DNA of 64,000 nucleotides, taken from positions 346,233,087 to 346,297,086 of the forward strand of contig OZ010790.1 in the NCBI GenBank assembly GCA_963932465.1, in the 5' to 3' direction. The notes below the pieces were generated by a model. The model saw nothing but the letters and a program-made list of their open reading frames with translations. It did not search any database and was not told the origin of the DNA. Position 1 is the stretch's first letter; each line of letters starts with the position of its first letter. The DNA is from Maratus speciosus. Its lineage: Eukaryota > Arthropoda > Arachnida > Araneae > Salticidae. This document shows positions 1 through 11,826 of the stretch, piece after piece. The translations under genes and the position numbers were made by a program.

Positions 1-1366
1 GTAAATACCCTCCGAGAAGAGTTCATTAAAAATTTGAAATTTAAAAGGGGTGAAAATGAACGAAGAGAGTTCTAAAAACGTTCTAAATAGCAATTTCTAC
101 GCAATCTCAGGAAATATAAACCGATTTCAGAAGTAATGATTTAGAATTGATGGTGACAGTCTCCGCTCCAACATAGCCTATATTTTACGTTGTTGTCACT
201 ACCACCTGGGTGTCACAGGAGCAAAAAATGTTCTAAATTGTGTTTTTTGTGTTACTGAGGGGGGTCTGACATTTTAAATTTGTAATGGTAATTACTTCAA
301 AGATGCAAATGCTTTCTAAGAAATGTCGAAAGAAACTTCCAAATTTAAAAGGATGAAGTGAGCGAAAAGCGTTCTATAAGCTTTCTAAATTAGGATTTTT
401 ATGCAATCGTATAAAATACGAAACCGATTTCAAACATAACGGTTGCAAATTGATGGTGATCGAACCTGCTCAAACATAAGCTATTTTATGTCGATGCCAT
501 AACCCCTAGAGTTGCAGGAGCAAAAAACTTTCTAAATTGCGATTTCTGCGGTATTGAAGAGGCTAGAAACTTTAAATATAGCACGGTAGTTACCTTTAAG
601 ATAGAAATGTTCTCTAAGAACAGTCGAAAATACATTCGAAATTAAAAATGGGTGAAGCGAAGGAAAGAAGCGAAAACCATTCTAAAAGAGTTCTAAATTA
701 CGATTTCTAAGAAATCTCAGGAAATAATAAACCGATTACAGAAGTTATTGGTTGCGAATCAAGAGTGATAGTCCCTGATCCTATACGGTCTATATTTCAT
801 GCCAGTGTCACTACCACCTGGTTGGCAGGAACAACAAGAAAGCCTTTAAAAACACCTAAATTCCGTTTTCTATAGAATATTAGGATATACCAAGCGATTT
901 CAAGATTAATGTTGGCAAATTAATGGTGACAGTTTCTGTTTCACCGTTTTTCGAGACATTCTATTTCAACTCTGCTTAGGCATTTTATGTTGATGCCACT
1001 AACACCAGAGAGGTGGTAGACTGTTAGACAAGAAGCTTGAAATTTGACATGATGGTTAATTTTAAGATGTAAATGTGTTAAGTTGGTTTCTAAAAAATTC
1101 AATACTTCAAATGAATACTGAAATGAGCATAAAATTCACAAAATACTTTCTAAATTATCATTTAATTGGAATTAGTTTTAGTTATTTTTATTAATTAAAA
1201 TCTCATTTCTGTCTATTACACTTTTATAATGAAGTTTAGTCAAACTGTGATTTAATTTGTAATTGTTGAATTATTCCAAAAATTGTTCTTCTAATAAAAA
1301 ATAGTCAAGCAAATATCACTTGGCATATTTCAACTATTACGCGAGCAAAGCCGCGGGGTTTGCTAG
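1..1366 (+). mobile_element. 3' portion of a Helitron carrying ~305-bp tandem repeats
   Basis: Three to four diverged copies of a unit recur, each with a landmark like 'attgatggtgacag' near 140, 443, 751 and a shortened one near 915, followed by 'gcaggagcaaaaaa' and 'ttctaaattg'. The block ends at 1366 with a short hairpin (GCAAA...TTTGC, 1345-1363) and CTAG followed by T, the form of a Helitron 3' terminus. The 5' end lies outside the window. A related block sits at 54540-55450. No Rep/helicase coding sequence is visible, so if Helitron it is a non-autonomous copy. The tandem repeat is clear; the Helitron assignment rests only on the terminus. Confidence 0.5.
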
Positions 1367-1399
1367 TTAATACATAAAATGAAAGAGCAACTCAAACAC

Positions 1400-1935
1400 C
1401 TACAAGCTTACAAGCTAGAATATATATATAAAATGACATTTAAGACCATTCAAAGTATTCGATACATGGCCGTCTATGGATGATAATTTCTAGAAGGGTG
1501 ATTTCAGAAGTTTTAAGCGTGTTTTAGTCCGAATTAAATTTTAGCTAAATAATGGCGTGTATATAAATGTAGTAGGTAAAATACAAGGCTGTACAACAGT
1601 AATCAAATATATTTACGATTATTGGTATAAATTTCTGAAAGGGAAGTGTCAACCAAATATGTGTTTTCTTACTAAACTAAATTTTCACATACTATATTGA
1701 ATATATATCATCCTATAGATCAAATACAGGGATGTACAAAAGAATTGAAATACATATTTGGCTATGGAAGGTAATTGCGGAAATCAATTTTTCAAATGTT
1801 TTATGAATTTTCTAAAATGTTTACTTAGGTATCTTATTTATCTAAATAACGAAGTTTTGTTAAAGTATTCTAAAAACCTGGAAAGTGTTTCATAATCTAT
1901 GCTTAACGCATGATTTTACTTTCTTGTTTTTTAAA
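1400..1935 (+). repeat. Fragment of dispersed repeat family R2
   Basis: This shares phrases with the longer copies at 2440-4035 and 34605-35515: 'ttaaattttagct' stretches, 'atacagggatgtacaaaag', 'gtgtttcataatctatg' and the trailing 'ttactttcttgttttt'. The unit consists of ~230-bp sub-repeats, each holding 'acagggctg' and 'ctatggatg'. No open reading frame or terminal inverted repeat is recognisable. It is probably the right-hand end of a second copy lying beside the main one. Confidence 0.5.
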
Positions 1936-2439
1936 GTAATTTTTTTTTTAAATTTACTAATATGATAAAGACCTGTAAATACACATTAAAATTGCAAATG
2001 TTTTAATTATTTATTGCAAATTTTCAAAAATGTAGATGGAAAAAGTCCATACAAATAAAACCCCCAAAAATTGCTAGTTTATAATTCTGAAATCATATTT
2101 TAAAACAGAGTAAGTGCAAGATCTGAAAACATGTTTTAAAAAACAATTGAAAACTGGACAAGATTTTTTTAAACTGAAAATCAATCGACATTTAATAAAC
2201 TTTTACTGAAGTATTGAAAACATCCTCGTTATTAATTCACTAGGATAAAGGCAGGTTAACAGATTTAACAGGTTAATCATTCAATCACCATTTTGTTCGC
2301 ATTTTTGTGGGGATGTTTGAAATAGAAGTTCGCATTACTTTTTTTTTCATCCAGAATCTTTTACAAGGCGCTACCGAACAGGCCAAAAATATCGATTCAG
2401 AATTGTTTTTTACATTTTACAAAAGTCTTTTTTTTTTTT

Positions 2440-4035
2440 CAACACTTTCCAACATAGTTGAAAAGTGTTTCTAAACTGGGTTTGTTTGTCCGTCTGTCTG
2501 CCCGTGCTTGAACTCAGGTAAATATACTCGGATTCCCATGCAATTGATATTCGTTATAGAGGTAAACCATGACATGTTCAGTATTGAAAATGAAAAGTGT
2601 ACCATACATATTTCACTTTCAAAAACACTAAAAAGTATTCCGTTTCATTATGGTCTATGGGGAAAAAAATTTGCGGCGTATTTTAGTAGTATTACAATAT
2701 TTAAAACATAATAAAATTTGTATACATTACTGAGGTGCATTAGAAGATGCTTATTACAGGATATGTTTTGTGTGTAGCACTTACAGTACAAATACAGGGG
2801 AACTCAAAAGTATTCCATTATATTATGATCCATAAAGAAAAATCGTTTGTGGTGCATTTTAATGATGTTACTCTGTTACAAACATAATGAAATTCATATT
2901 AATTTCAGAGGTGCATGGTGCATTAATACATGACTTCTATAGAATGTGGGGAGTACAAAGCATTTATCATTCATTTACAGGATCACACATAAGAGTTTGG
3001 TTTTAGAATTGTCTACGGGGAAAAACTGTTCGCAGAGTATTTCATTTATGTTGCACTATTTCAAATATGATGAAATTTGTATACATTACTGAAGTTTACT
3101 ACAAGATACCTGCAATAAATATTATGTGCATTGCATTTATCATTGTATTTATTCATTTGCAGGGAGACATAAAAGATTTTGGATACAATAATGAAGTTTA
3201 CTACAAGATGCCTGCAATAGATATTATGTGTGTTGTATTTATCATTCATTTACAGAGAAACATAAAATATTTTAGATACAATATTGTATCCGAAATGTTT
3301 CCTATTAGGGATGATTGCTAAAAGTACGTTTTCAGTTATGGCACGCGTTTTTAAGTTTAACTTTTTTTTTAATACCACGTAGAATGCATAAATTCTATAG
3401 ACCATATACAGGGCTACACTAAAGAATTCGTAATCATTACTGAGAATGGGTGTGAATTGCTTAAAAGTGTTTTTAATTTGAGTTATGCATGTTAAAGCTC
3501 AACTACATTTAGTATACTAATAGATGTTCGTAGCATATAAATAAAATCATATACAGGGCTCTGCAAAGAACTGGATACATGGCCGCCTATGGATAATAAT
3601 TCCCGGAACTGTGATTTCGGTAGTTTTAAGCATGTTTTTCCCTAAATTAAATTTCAGCTAATATGTGGCGTTTATAAAAACCTGTATGCAATATACAGGG
3701 CTGTGCTATATCATTCAAGTACGTTTCTGTCTATTGATAGGGATTGCTCAAGGTGAGTTTTCAACTGCATTATGCGTTTTCTTACTGAATTAAATTTTAG
3801 CATACTATGTAGAATCTGTACAAATCTATAGATCATATACAAAACTGCACAAAAAGAAGTAGAGAATATTTCCGGCTATGGACGGTAATTGTTGAAATCT
3901 GGTTTCAAATGTGTTATACTTTTCTAAAATGTTTATTTAGGTATACTTTTTACTTTTAAACGGCAAAGTTTTTTGGAAGTGTTGGAAAAGTGTTTCATTA
4001 TCTATGATCGACTCAAATTTTTCTTTCTTGTTTTT
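2440..4035 (+). repeat. Dispersed repeat family R2, long copy
   Basis: It starts with a near-palindrome (2440-2470, 'aacactttccaaca' facing 'gttgaaaagtgtt') followed by 'ccgtctgtctgcccgtg'. It ends around 'ttggaaaagtgtttcattatctatg' near 3990 plus 'tctttcttgtttttc'. The same two ends occur in opposite orientation at 34605-35515. Inside are ~230-bp sub-repeats and short repeated phrases such as 'tttactacaagatgcctgcaat' (around 3095 and 3197). Small open frames here are fragmentary and overlap on both strands, so none is called a gene. Superfamily unknown; a non-autonomous DNA transposon is possible because the ends form a small inverted pair. Confidence 0.55.
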
Positions 4036-5397
4036 CTTGCATCATTAGCTAGTAGAGTCAAAGAGTTGGAGTCAGTAATTGACAGATTAGGAACCGGGCT
4101 CAGATAATAAATTGACAGTTAACAACTTAAATCTAGCAAGAAATTATGAAAAAAAAAATTGTTTACAACTGTTTACCTTTTATTTTAGCAAAATTAAGAA
4201 GAAGAACTCTTCTTCAGCATCCAAGGATGAAAGGGGAAAAAAATACTTTGGACGGATACTGTAAAATTTTAATTTTTAAAAGTTTTTATTTTCTTTCTTA
4301 AGGGGAATCGGTACCAAAAAAAATTATTTTGTAACTATAACGTATGTTATATTTTTAAGTTCATGTTTGAATAAAAGCATAGTCATAACAGATCATAAAA
4401 AGTGTTAAATTCTCAATATAGCAACAACTTTCTTTTTAATTTTTTTAATTTAACTATTTTAAAATTTGTTCTTCTTTTTCATTTTTCCTATTTGAAATTT
4501 TTTTTTTTATCCTAGTATCCTTAAGTATCGGATTTTTGATTAATCCATTAGATCAGCAGAAAAAAAAAATAATTCGTAAATGTAAGCGGAAGAAACGTTG
4601 GAAAATAGTATTTTTTAAGTTCATATATATATATTTTTTTTAAGTTACAAACATATTTAAAATCCGATACTTAGTTATCACACACAGGCTATAAAGATAC
4701 TTTTTTTTTTAAAAATTCAGATAATTTGCTTAATTATTGTAGAAGCCATTGCATTTCGATTAAAATAAAAATATAAAAAATTACGAACTGAGAATAATGA
4801 GTTTAAACATTTCACTTACACATAAGTGATATTAAATTTCATCTTTATGACTTAAGTATATATCCCTTATTATTTATCGAATCGTTTCGAATTTTAGACA
4901 GCATGTTCTAAGAATACTAAGGCACATTTTAAAATAAAAATCAGAAATTCGACATTTTTGTCATTTTTTATCAAAATGCCAAATACCGAGTCCCCTTTAA
5001 AAGGCAAAAATGGGGCTTTCTTTTTGAGGCAAATCCTTCAATTATTAGAAATCGTGAGAGGGTTGTTTCTCTCTTTTTAATATTAATTTTTCGGGGTTTC
5101 AGATGATTTAAATCAATTTTTAATCTGTTTTTCTGTATTTTCCTTTTTTCCATTCTAACATTTCTCACTTCATTTGATCTGAAAGTTATCGGCCAAATGC
5201 CTTCTATTTCTCTAAGCAGTTAATTAATCTTCCTCCTCTTTCCGAAGAGTCTGAACCCATCCTTCTTGTCTAACGCACTACCTTTTGTACTAAAAGAATC
5301 ATTTTGTATATTCTTCATCAATCTCTCCTTTTGCTATTTAGATAAAAAATTCAAGAAATTAAGTTCAGCTTTACTCAAACGCTTTTGATGTAAGTTT
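4036..5397. other. AT-rich sequence without recognisable features
   Basis: Poly-A and poly-T runs and short TA stretches dominate. I see no coding frame with protein-like composition, no RNA gene and no terminal-repeat pair. If the SDR gene exon at 7288-7608 is functional, this lies within or beyond its first intron. Confidence 0.4.
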
Positions 5398-5405
5398 ATT
5401 CTGAT

Positions 5406-6734
5406 TAAGGATCTACCGAAACAGGTTTTTAATACCGAAACCGAATTTCAGTAATCTTTCTACTTTCGGTCGAAAACGAAAACGCCCCAAAAAACTTAAG
5501 TAATTAATACATACATAAATATATAAAATTATTAATTAATTATGCATGTTTATTAAACATACATAGTTATTAGTCAATTATACATGTAGCCCAAGTTGGC
5601 TCTCTGTGCCTCTGACAAAAACTTTTAATTTTCATATAAAATAAAATGTAATTAATTCATCAACGACTCAGGATGATTTTCTAATTATACTAATTTCATC
5701 TAATTAAAAAATGTTTTAGGTATAGGGGAAAGACGCTCACTTAAGGGAAAGCATGCATAGCAAGTCCAATTTACACAAAAAATCAATATTTTATTAATGA
5801 AGTATAACTCCAAAGCATAAAGAACAGTTAGCAATCAACTAATCTGCATAAAAGTTTTAGAAATTTCTTTTAATCGTTTTATTTAATTAACAATGGATTG
5901 AGCGGTAATGCCCGACATGGTAGGGTAACTGCGCTCAAAATTTGAATACAACATTTAAGTTGGAGTTATTTATAGTTGACGTAACAAAGCACTACAAAAA
6001 TAAATAAAAGAATGAACGTACAGCTAAATGTATATATTTTTTAGAAATAATGAGTAAATTAACATTTGAAAATAAGAGTGTACACTTACCTTCAAGTTAG
6101 ATGTTGTAGAATTTTATTCTCAAACAACTTCAAACTAATAACGTGAGGACACAAAAGTACGCTCCTCCCGACGGGCATTATATCCTTACTGGGAACTTAG
6201 GATGAAATTAGCTAGGTGCCGGTACCGATCGCACGTTTTCAATTCTATTCTGTTTAGAGGTATTTGGGGTGAACGGGATTGCCCGCTTAGCGTCATTACC
6301 CTACTTTCCCCTACATACCTCGATTTGTCTTTTATAATGATTTTTGTAAACGATCATCTGTTATACTAGAATTTTCTCAAAGAGTATTCGAAATACTTCT
6401 GCGGTTTCAAACTAAAAATTTTCTACTACTGTTAAGTCTGCAGCTTAATGAGCATGCGAAAAGCGTCTTCAAAGTTTACTCCTATATGCATTGCTTGCTT
6501 TATAACTTTCATTCACGTCTTGAGCCAGTCATGACTGATAATTATAAACAGTGAAATTCATAGCAATAAATAGTGTTACATTTGAGCCGATATAGCTCAA
6601 ATTCATGAGCAATGTTGAAATTTTCCGGAGGAAGAAAAGAGATTTTTGAATATAGATAGTTACAGTCCGGCCGAATTTTCGACGAAACTCTGATTTTTAG
6701 CCGAAAATGAAACCGAATTTTCGGTCGACCTCTA
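5406..6734. mobile_element. Non-autonomous hAT element with exact 8-bp target duplication
   Basis: ATTCTGAT occurs immediately outside both ends (5398-5405 and 6735-6742), the 8-bp duplication of hAT insertions. Terminal inverted repeats start TAAGGATCTACCGAAA on the left and read TAGAGGTCGACCGAAA inward from the right, agreeing at about 12 of 16 positions. Further 'ccgaaaccgaatttc'-type motifs repeat just inside both ends. No transposase frame is present, so the copy depends on a helper. It contains a nested GGGGAAAG-ended element at 5725-6311. Confidence 0.8.
5725..6311 (-). mobile_element. GGGGAAAGTAGGG-ended element, short copy inside a hAT
   Basis: The left end reads GGGGAAAGACGCTCACTTAA and the right end closes with the inverse 'gcgtcattaccctactttcccc'. 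TA lies outside both ends. Relative to the copies at 11827 and 13148 it is inverted and shortened to 587 bp. Shared internal landmarks are 'gtacagctaaatgtatatat', 'aataagagtgtacacttacc' and 'gatcgcacgttttcaattc'. There is no coding capacity, consistent with a MITE-like non-autonomous family of unknown superfamily with TA duplication. Confidence 0.7.
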
Positions 6735-6742
6735 ATTCTGAT

Positions 6743-7287
6743 CCTTGATGAAGAAAGCCGCTGATTCATTGCTCCCGAAACTATAATCATATCAGTAGAT
6801 GTTTAATTAAAAAAGGATTCTCACTTCATTGCCACATAGTTTTTAATGAGATGACTGATGAATTTATTTTTTTTTTTAATGACGGGCCTTGGAGAGGTGC
6901 TTTTTATTTTCCTCAATGGCTCTGCTACCAATAGCACCAAACTTTTTGAATACAACATAATATATTGATAAAATATTAATGAAATAATATAGTTAATCAT
7001 ATCATTTTTACATAAAAGCTAACTTTACGTTTAGAAACGAGTTCAATGTTTTTTCGATTGAAACAAATGAAGTGACAGGTTTTACAGAATAAAAGAAATA
7101 AATTTGTATTTTACTGTAAAAACTTTTGTCATAATGTATATTTAATATATAAAATAAACTTTATAAATATCAAAAGAAATGAAAATACGTTCAAGTTAAA
7201 CTTATAATTAAATTATGTATCATTCTATTTCCAAATTAAACTGGATCAAGAACAGGTAATTCTGAAATAAACGGCTCTTTTACTTAC
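6743..7287 (-). other. Presumed start of the SDR gene's first intron
   Basis: Sequence immediately downstream (minus strand) of the splice donor at 7287. It is AT-rich and carries no recognisable exon, acceptor-linked open frame or repeat. Confidence 0.4.
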
Positions 7288-7608
7288 TTCATTAATATCC
7301 CACAATACAACTTTGGCACCATGTTTAGATGTATCTAAAGCCAATTGCCTTCCCAAACCATGTGCACTTCCAGTTATTAAAACAGTTTCCCCACTCAAAT
7401 CCTTTTTTGATTTTGGCAGTATATTCCGTATGATATCTTTCACAAGTATGCTTACAATTTTAATTGCAAGGATCAAAATATCTTGAGCTACATAAGCAGC
7501 CCGCAAAGAAAATTCCACAGCAGACATAATCACAGGTAAATAGGAAAACGATGGGGACTTTTTAAAATCTTTTACTTCTGTATGCATTTTAGAAGTAAGC
7601 TCTTCCAT
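7288..7608 (-). CDS. First coding exon of an SDR16C-type short-chain dehydrogenase/reductase
   Basis: The exon encodes 107 residues from the ATG at 7608 to a phase-0 end at 7288. The next bases are GTAAGT, a perfect splice donor. Residues ~38-58 form a hydrophobic helix, the likely membrane anchor, followed by basic 'PKSKKD'. Then comes the start of the Rossmann fold: 'GETVLITG', the cofactor loop TGSAHGLGR (TGxxxGxG, residues ~79-87), and 'KVVLWDIN', whose aspartate contacts the nucleotide. This order matches the RDH10 / HSD17B11 / HSD17B13 / SDR16C5 family: lipid-droplet or ER-anchored enzymes that oxidise retinol or steroid alcohols. The catalytic Ser-Tyr-Lys exons are not visible to the left, implying an intron over 7 kb or a gene fragment. 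Methionines 8 and 28 residues on are alternative starts. Exact member and substrate cannot be told from this exon. Confidence 0.8.
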
Positions 7609-8340
7609 TATCAACGCAGCTGTTAAAGATAATGCATTACGGTCGCAGAGTCATTCAAAATTTAAGGAAATCGCAGCGTAGCGTGATTTTGATCTTACAC
7701 GCAACGGGGGGAAAAAACATTTTATTTTCTATGTTGACGTGCTTTTTCCGTCTCAGATTTTGTTGTGAAAGTGAAGGAAACACGTGTTGCAGAAAAAAAC
7801 AAATAATCGGTTCAGTGATTTATAATATTTTGTTGCATTTTTTTTTCTTCTGTGGTTGGGAAATTTGTACGCTCATAAATCAAATGAGCAGAGAAAGCTA
7901 AATCTTTTCTACATATTCCAAAAGACCCGCCCCCATCAAATCTGAGACATTTTAATAATAAAGGAAGAGAAAAACTCGGCCCACCGAATAATTTCTAGAA
8001 CCCTCTCTCTGGCATTGCTGATTACGGGTTCATCAGAAGGGAATTAAGGTGGGAGGTCAAGTTGAGCAACCTGAAAATCACGTTATTTAAAGTGGTACGG
8101 TAAAACCTTTCTAGTTATTAAACCAATGAATGAAATATTTTTTTTTCTATGTATTCTCACAGGTCTGTATATGAAACACACATTCAGAACACATTCAAGG
8201 GGAAAGGGAAGGGCAGTTGCCCCCATCACCCCTGGATTTCCAAATGTAATTAAATTGAATTTTCTTTTTTCATCTATATTATAAAGCAACAAGAACGATA
8301 AATCATGCATCCAGCATAGTTTATGAAACACCTTTCAACA
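7609..8340. other. Upstream flank of the SDR gene; no certain elements
   Basis: This holds the 5' untranslated region and promoter if the exon at 7288-7608 is expressed. I cannot place a TATA box or start site with confidence. Open frames crossing it are short, lysine- or phenylalanine-rich and not protein-like. A phrase at ~8029 ('ttcatcagaagggaattaa') recurs at ~49003, suggesting a dispersed repeat fragment. Confidence 0.3.
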
Positions 8341-8642
8341 CATTCAGGATGCTGTAACAAAACTTTACAGCTTACTAAGGTTAAAGACGATGTCTAAATA
8401 AACAATTTAGAAAACACATATTTAAAAAATAATTTCTGTCATAAACCAATTTCTGCAATTTCCGTCAATAGTCTAAAAAAAACCAAACTTTTTTTGTGCA
8501 GCCCTGTATATGTTCTATAGATTTGTATGTATACTACATAGTAAGTTCAATTAAACGCATAGCCCACTTGAAAATTCCGATTCAGCAAACTCCGTCGATG
8601 AACGGAAATGTACTGTAGATCTTTTGTGCAGCTCTGCATAGG
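8341..8642 (-). repeat. Fragment of dispersed repeat family R2
   Basis: Inverted relative to the copy at 2440-4035. It shares 'tgcagccctgtatatg', 'ctatagatttgtatgtatactacatagta' in short matching pieces, and the 'cttgaaaattccgatt' phrase. No ends are preserved, so it is a relic. Confidence 0.45.
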
Positions 8643-9288
8643 GTAGGTGGCGGTAAAGATACGCACGGGGCACAGATACTCACTGGCTGATTTAATATGA
8701 AGCAACATTGCTACAATCATGACTGCTAGTTTAGTTTCAAATGTAGTAGTTGTGTGTTCAAACCTTGTGGCGAAAGTAGCAGCCCGTGCCAAGAAAATGA
8801 GATAAGTTTCAATTTTCGAATTTTGAGGAAATATTTTTAAATTTCATTTTATTGTTTAGCTGACAATACCTCAAATTCTTACAAATCCAAAAATTCAGTG
8901 GAGAACGGAAGCTATTTAGCTTCTAAATGCTGTATCGTTTACTTCGATCGCAATTGTTTAAACTTGCAGGTAGCCTGTTAAAAAAAATACCGGAGAAGGT
9001 GGGGGGGGGGTAAAAACACGCATCCGTCTTGGGGCAAAGATACGCACAAGTTTAAGATGCGGAGCCTTTTCTCATCGATTTAGCTAGATGCAAAGCTTTC
9101 CACAATCACGTTATGGAAAGCTTTGTATTTTTTATATTAGTATAGTATGTAGTATAATAGCTACTTGACTAATATAAGCTAGTTAACTACCTTTTCCCTT
9201 TTCTTGTTAAGTTTTTTAAAATACAGGTATCTAAGCTACCTACTTTTAAAAATCAATATTCTTTTTTTCATGAAACGCTTTTGTTTTA
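8643..9288. other. Unassigned sequence with a G-run
   Basis: A G10 run lies near 9000. The phrase 'aaagatacgcac' occurs twice (about 8655 and 9048), hinting at a diverged short repeat. No gene-like frame is seen. Confidence 0.3.
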
Positions 9289-9996
9289 GGGGAAAGTAGG
9301 GTAATGGCACTAACTTAAGGGAAAACATGAATAGCTAGCCAAATTCACGCAAAAAATCAATATTTTATTAACGAAGTACTATAACTCCAAAGCATAAGGA
9401 ACACTTTGCAATCAACTAATTTGCATAAAAGTTTTAGGATTTTTTTTTTATCGTTTTATTTAAATAACCATCGATTGAGTGGTAATGCCCATGGTAGGAT
9501 TTGAATACAACGCTCAGAATTTGAATACAACATTTAAGTAAGACAAAAGTCACATATGTAGTTGTGTGGGCTCTTCACACTACTGCAGACTTCATGCGAC
9601 CACTTTACACATATTGTGCACTCATATTGTGTTACACATATAGTGGGCTACTTTTTTTTTATTTAGGTTTTTTGATTTCCACTACTTTTTTGAAATCGTA
9701 AAATTCACCTTGTTTAATGACATATTAATTAAGGCGAAAAGAGGGGAATTTTACCATTTCAAAAAAGAGGTGTCAATCAACAAATTTGAATTTAAAAAAA
9801 GTAACCCACTGGCAAAACTTCTTCTGGAATTACACGTGAGCGCCATTACCCGTTATCGCCATGTTGGATTTTAAGGCATTATAGTTGGCGTAACAACGGA
9901 CTACAAAAATAAATAAAAGCATGAACGTACAGCTAAATGCATATATTTTGTAGACATAATGGGTAAATTAACATTTGAAAATAAGAGTGTACACTA
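9289..9996 (-). mobile_element. GGGGAAAGTAGGG-ended element, truncated copy
   Basis: It starts after TA with GGGGAAAGTAGGGTAATG and carries the family landmarks ('ttaagggaaaacatgaatagctag', 'cttctggaattacacgtgagcg', 'gtacagctaaatgcatatat') in inverted order relative to the copy at 11827. Homology stops after 'aataagagtgtacac' near 9996, where unrelated 'tagggtggtcac' begins. The other terminus is missing. Confidence 0.65.
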
Positions 9997-11826
9997 GGGT
10001 GGTCACAAGAAATCAATTTTCGAATTTTTCTGGGGGACCCCCCAAAAAGTTACCGATTGACTAGAAAATTAGATCGGTAAAGTTTTAGCCCATTTGTATA
10101 ATGTTAACCCGTGCTTCATTGAGGTTAAAGTTTGAAAAAAACGTGATTTTTTGCAAAAAAAATACTGTTTTCCCATCATGAAATGAATATAATTGAACCT
10201 AGAAACATAATGCAGGTTTCATTTTATAAAAAAAGTTTTGCTTTGAAGAATACACACCATTTTTTTTCCCTAAAAATGTATATGTTTAAATATATGCACA
10301 TTTTCCAGGCCCAGACTTCACTCAAATACTAAAAAAAAAAAAAAAAAAAAACATCGTAACATTCCAATTTATCTCTTTTTCACCTTTTGTTTTTCTTTTT
10401 TTTTTTCATTTTGTACATAATAAAGGGTTTAATTTTAAAAAAATCCAAAGAAAATGAAAAAAATTGAATTTTTAACTGAAAGAATTAAAAAAAAAAGGGG
10501 GGGGGGGGGTTTCAAACCTCGCTCCGAGGTTTGAAACTTCGCTCCGAGGAGGTCAAGTACTCTCTGTAGATGGCTCGTTAGAAAGAGCACGAAACGTTGG
10601 GAATAATTTGTAATGTGTTTTTAATATATTTTTTATTTACATGTACGCTGATGAGTATCGTAAGATTTTTAATTATTAAATAATGCTCAAATGAATTTTA
10701 TTATTACAGCTGTGTTACAAGAAAGAAAGCATAATAAAGAAAAAGAATTATCATCCGATACAATTGTCACGTTAATCCTTTCCGGCACAGAAAAATTCTG
10801 TTCGTAAAGTGATGAAATGATTGACTAAGAGTGGAATTTACAAACGACTTTTTTAGAAAACACATCTCTCGGGCAGTAAAAGTAAAAGTAAAACTTTCAT
10901 TGTAAAAGAAAAAAAATTATTAAAATATTCTTGGTGTCGTTTGTAAGTTCGGAATTAAAATCAGGTGGTCCCGGCGTGGGACCACTGCGCCGGAAAGAGG
11001 TAATGGCTTCGATAATATTGCTTTTCAAGAACCTTGAATGGTTTTTCTACATTCAGATACAACTTTTAGCATATACTGTTTTTGTTTTTCGTCTTTTGTT
11101 AAACAGGAATTGAAATCTCGGGTTAATTTTATTCCCCTTTCAGCTGTGTCATTGACAACTTTAAAACCATTCACTATTATTTTGTTTTCAAATAAGGTTT
11201 ATTTTCCCACCATACATTCGGATCAGTATTTAAAAATTGCTTATTAATATAAAATCATTTAAAAAATTTTACAGTTTATGATGAAACACAAACATCGACT
11301 TCTTTGTTCAATAAATAATCCACTTCGTTGAAACCATTTGTTGCTCTTACATTCCTATCATCATCAGCATTTTCTTCTTCGAATGACACTCATTTTACAG
11401 CCATGCTTATGTTGGCCTTTTTTTTTTTTTTTTTTTTTCCCAAAGTATCATCTAAAAAGGAAAATGCAACTTGATCCGAGTTAAGGTGCCAAAGGTGGTT
11501 TATCATTTTAGCGAATGCTTTGGCTTCAACCTATTTATCAATTTTTCTGTAGTCAACAAGTGATTTTATAAATTGCAGGTCTTGGATTGGGGGTCAAAGT
11601 GGGTGTGGGAATACTGAAGCATGCTTTTATATAAATATTGATTAGAAATAAGCAAAGGTCCCTAATACTTTTTTTTTAATTTGTTAATGAGAGATGTCAC
11701 GATATATTTTGAGAGAATAAATGGCCTATGCCATCCATCGGACATGATTAAAAGCACCAGGTGCCCTAAAAAATGTCTTTTGGAGGAAGACGTCTATAAA
11801 AATTAAAGTTGGATAAATTCTATATA
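9997..11826. other. Unassigned sequence with poly-A/T and a short hairpin
   Basis: Contains an A20 run (~10331), a G11 run (~10498), a T18 run (~11422) and a perfect hairpin 'CAAACCTCG CTC CGAGGTTTG' (10513-10533) followed by a second half-copy 'cttcgctccgagg'. No coding frame looks protein-like. The hairpin could be the tip of an old inverted-repeat element but no partner end is identifiable. Confidence 0.3.

Noticed and set aside
3061..3321. Overlapping 62- and 84-codon frames with repeated peptides
   Set aside because: They arise from a short internal duplication in repeat family R2, are open on both strands, and have no known domain.
10513..10560. Hairpin followed by repeats, like a rho-independent terminator
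   Set aside because: The window is eukaryotic and no gene ends nearby; the hairpin is more likely a transposon remnant.
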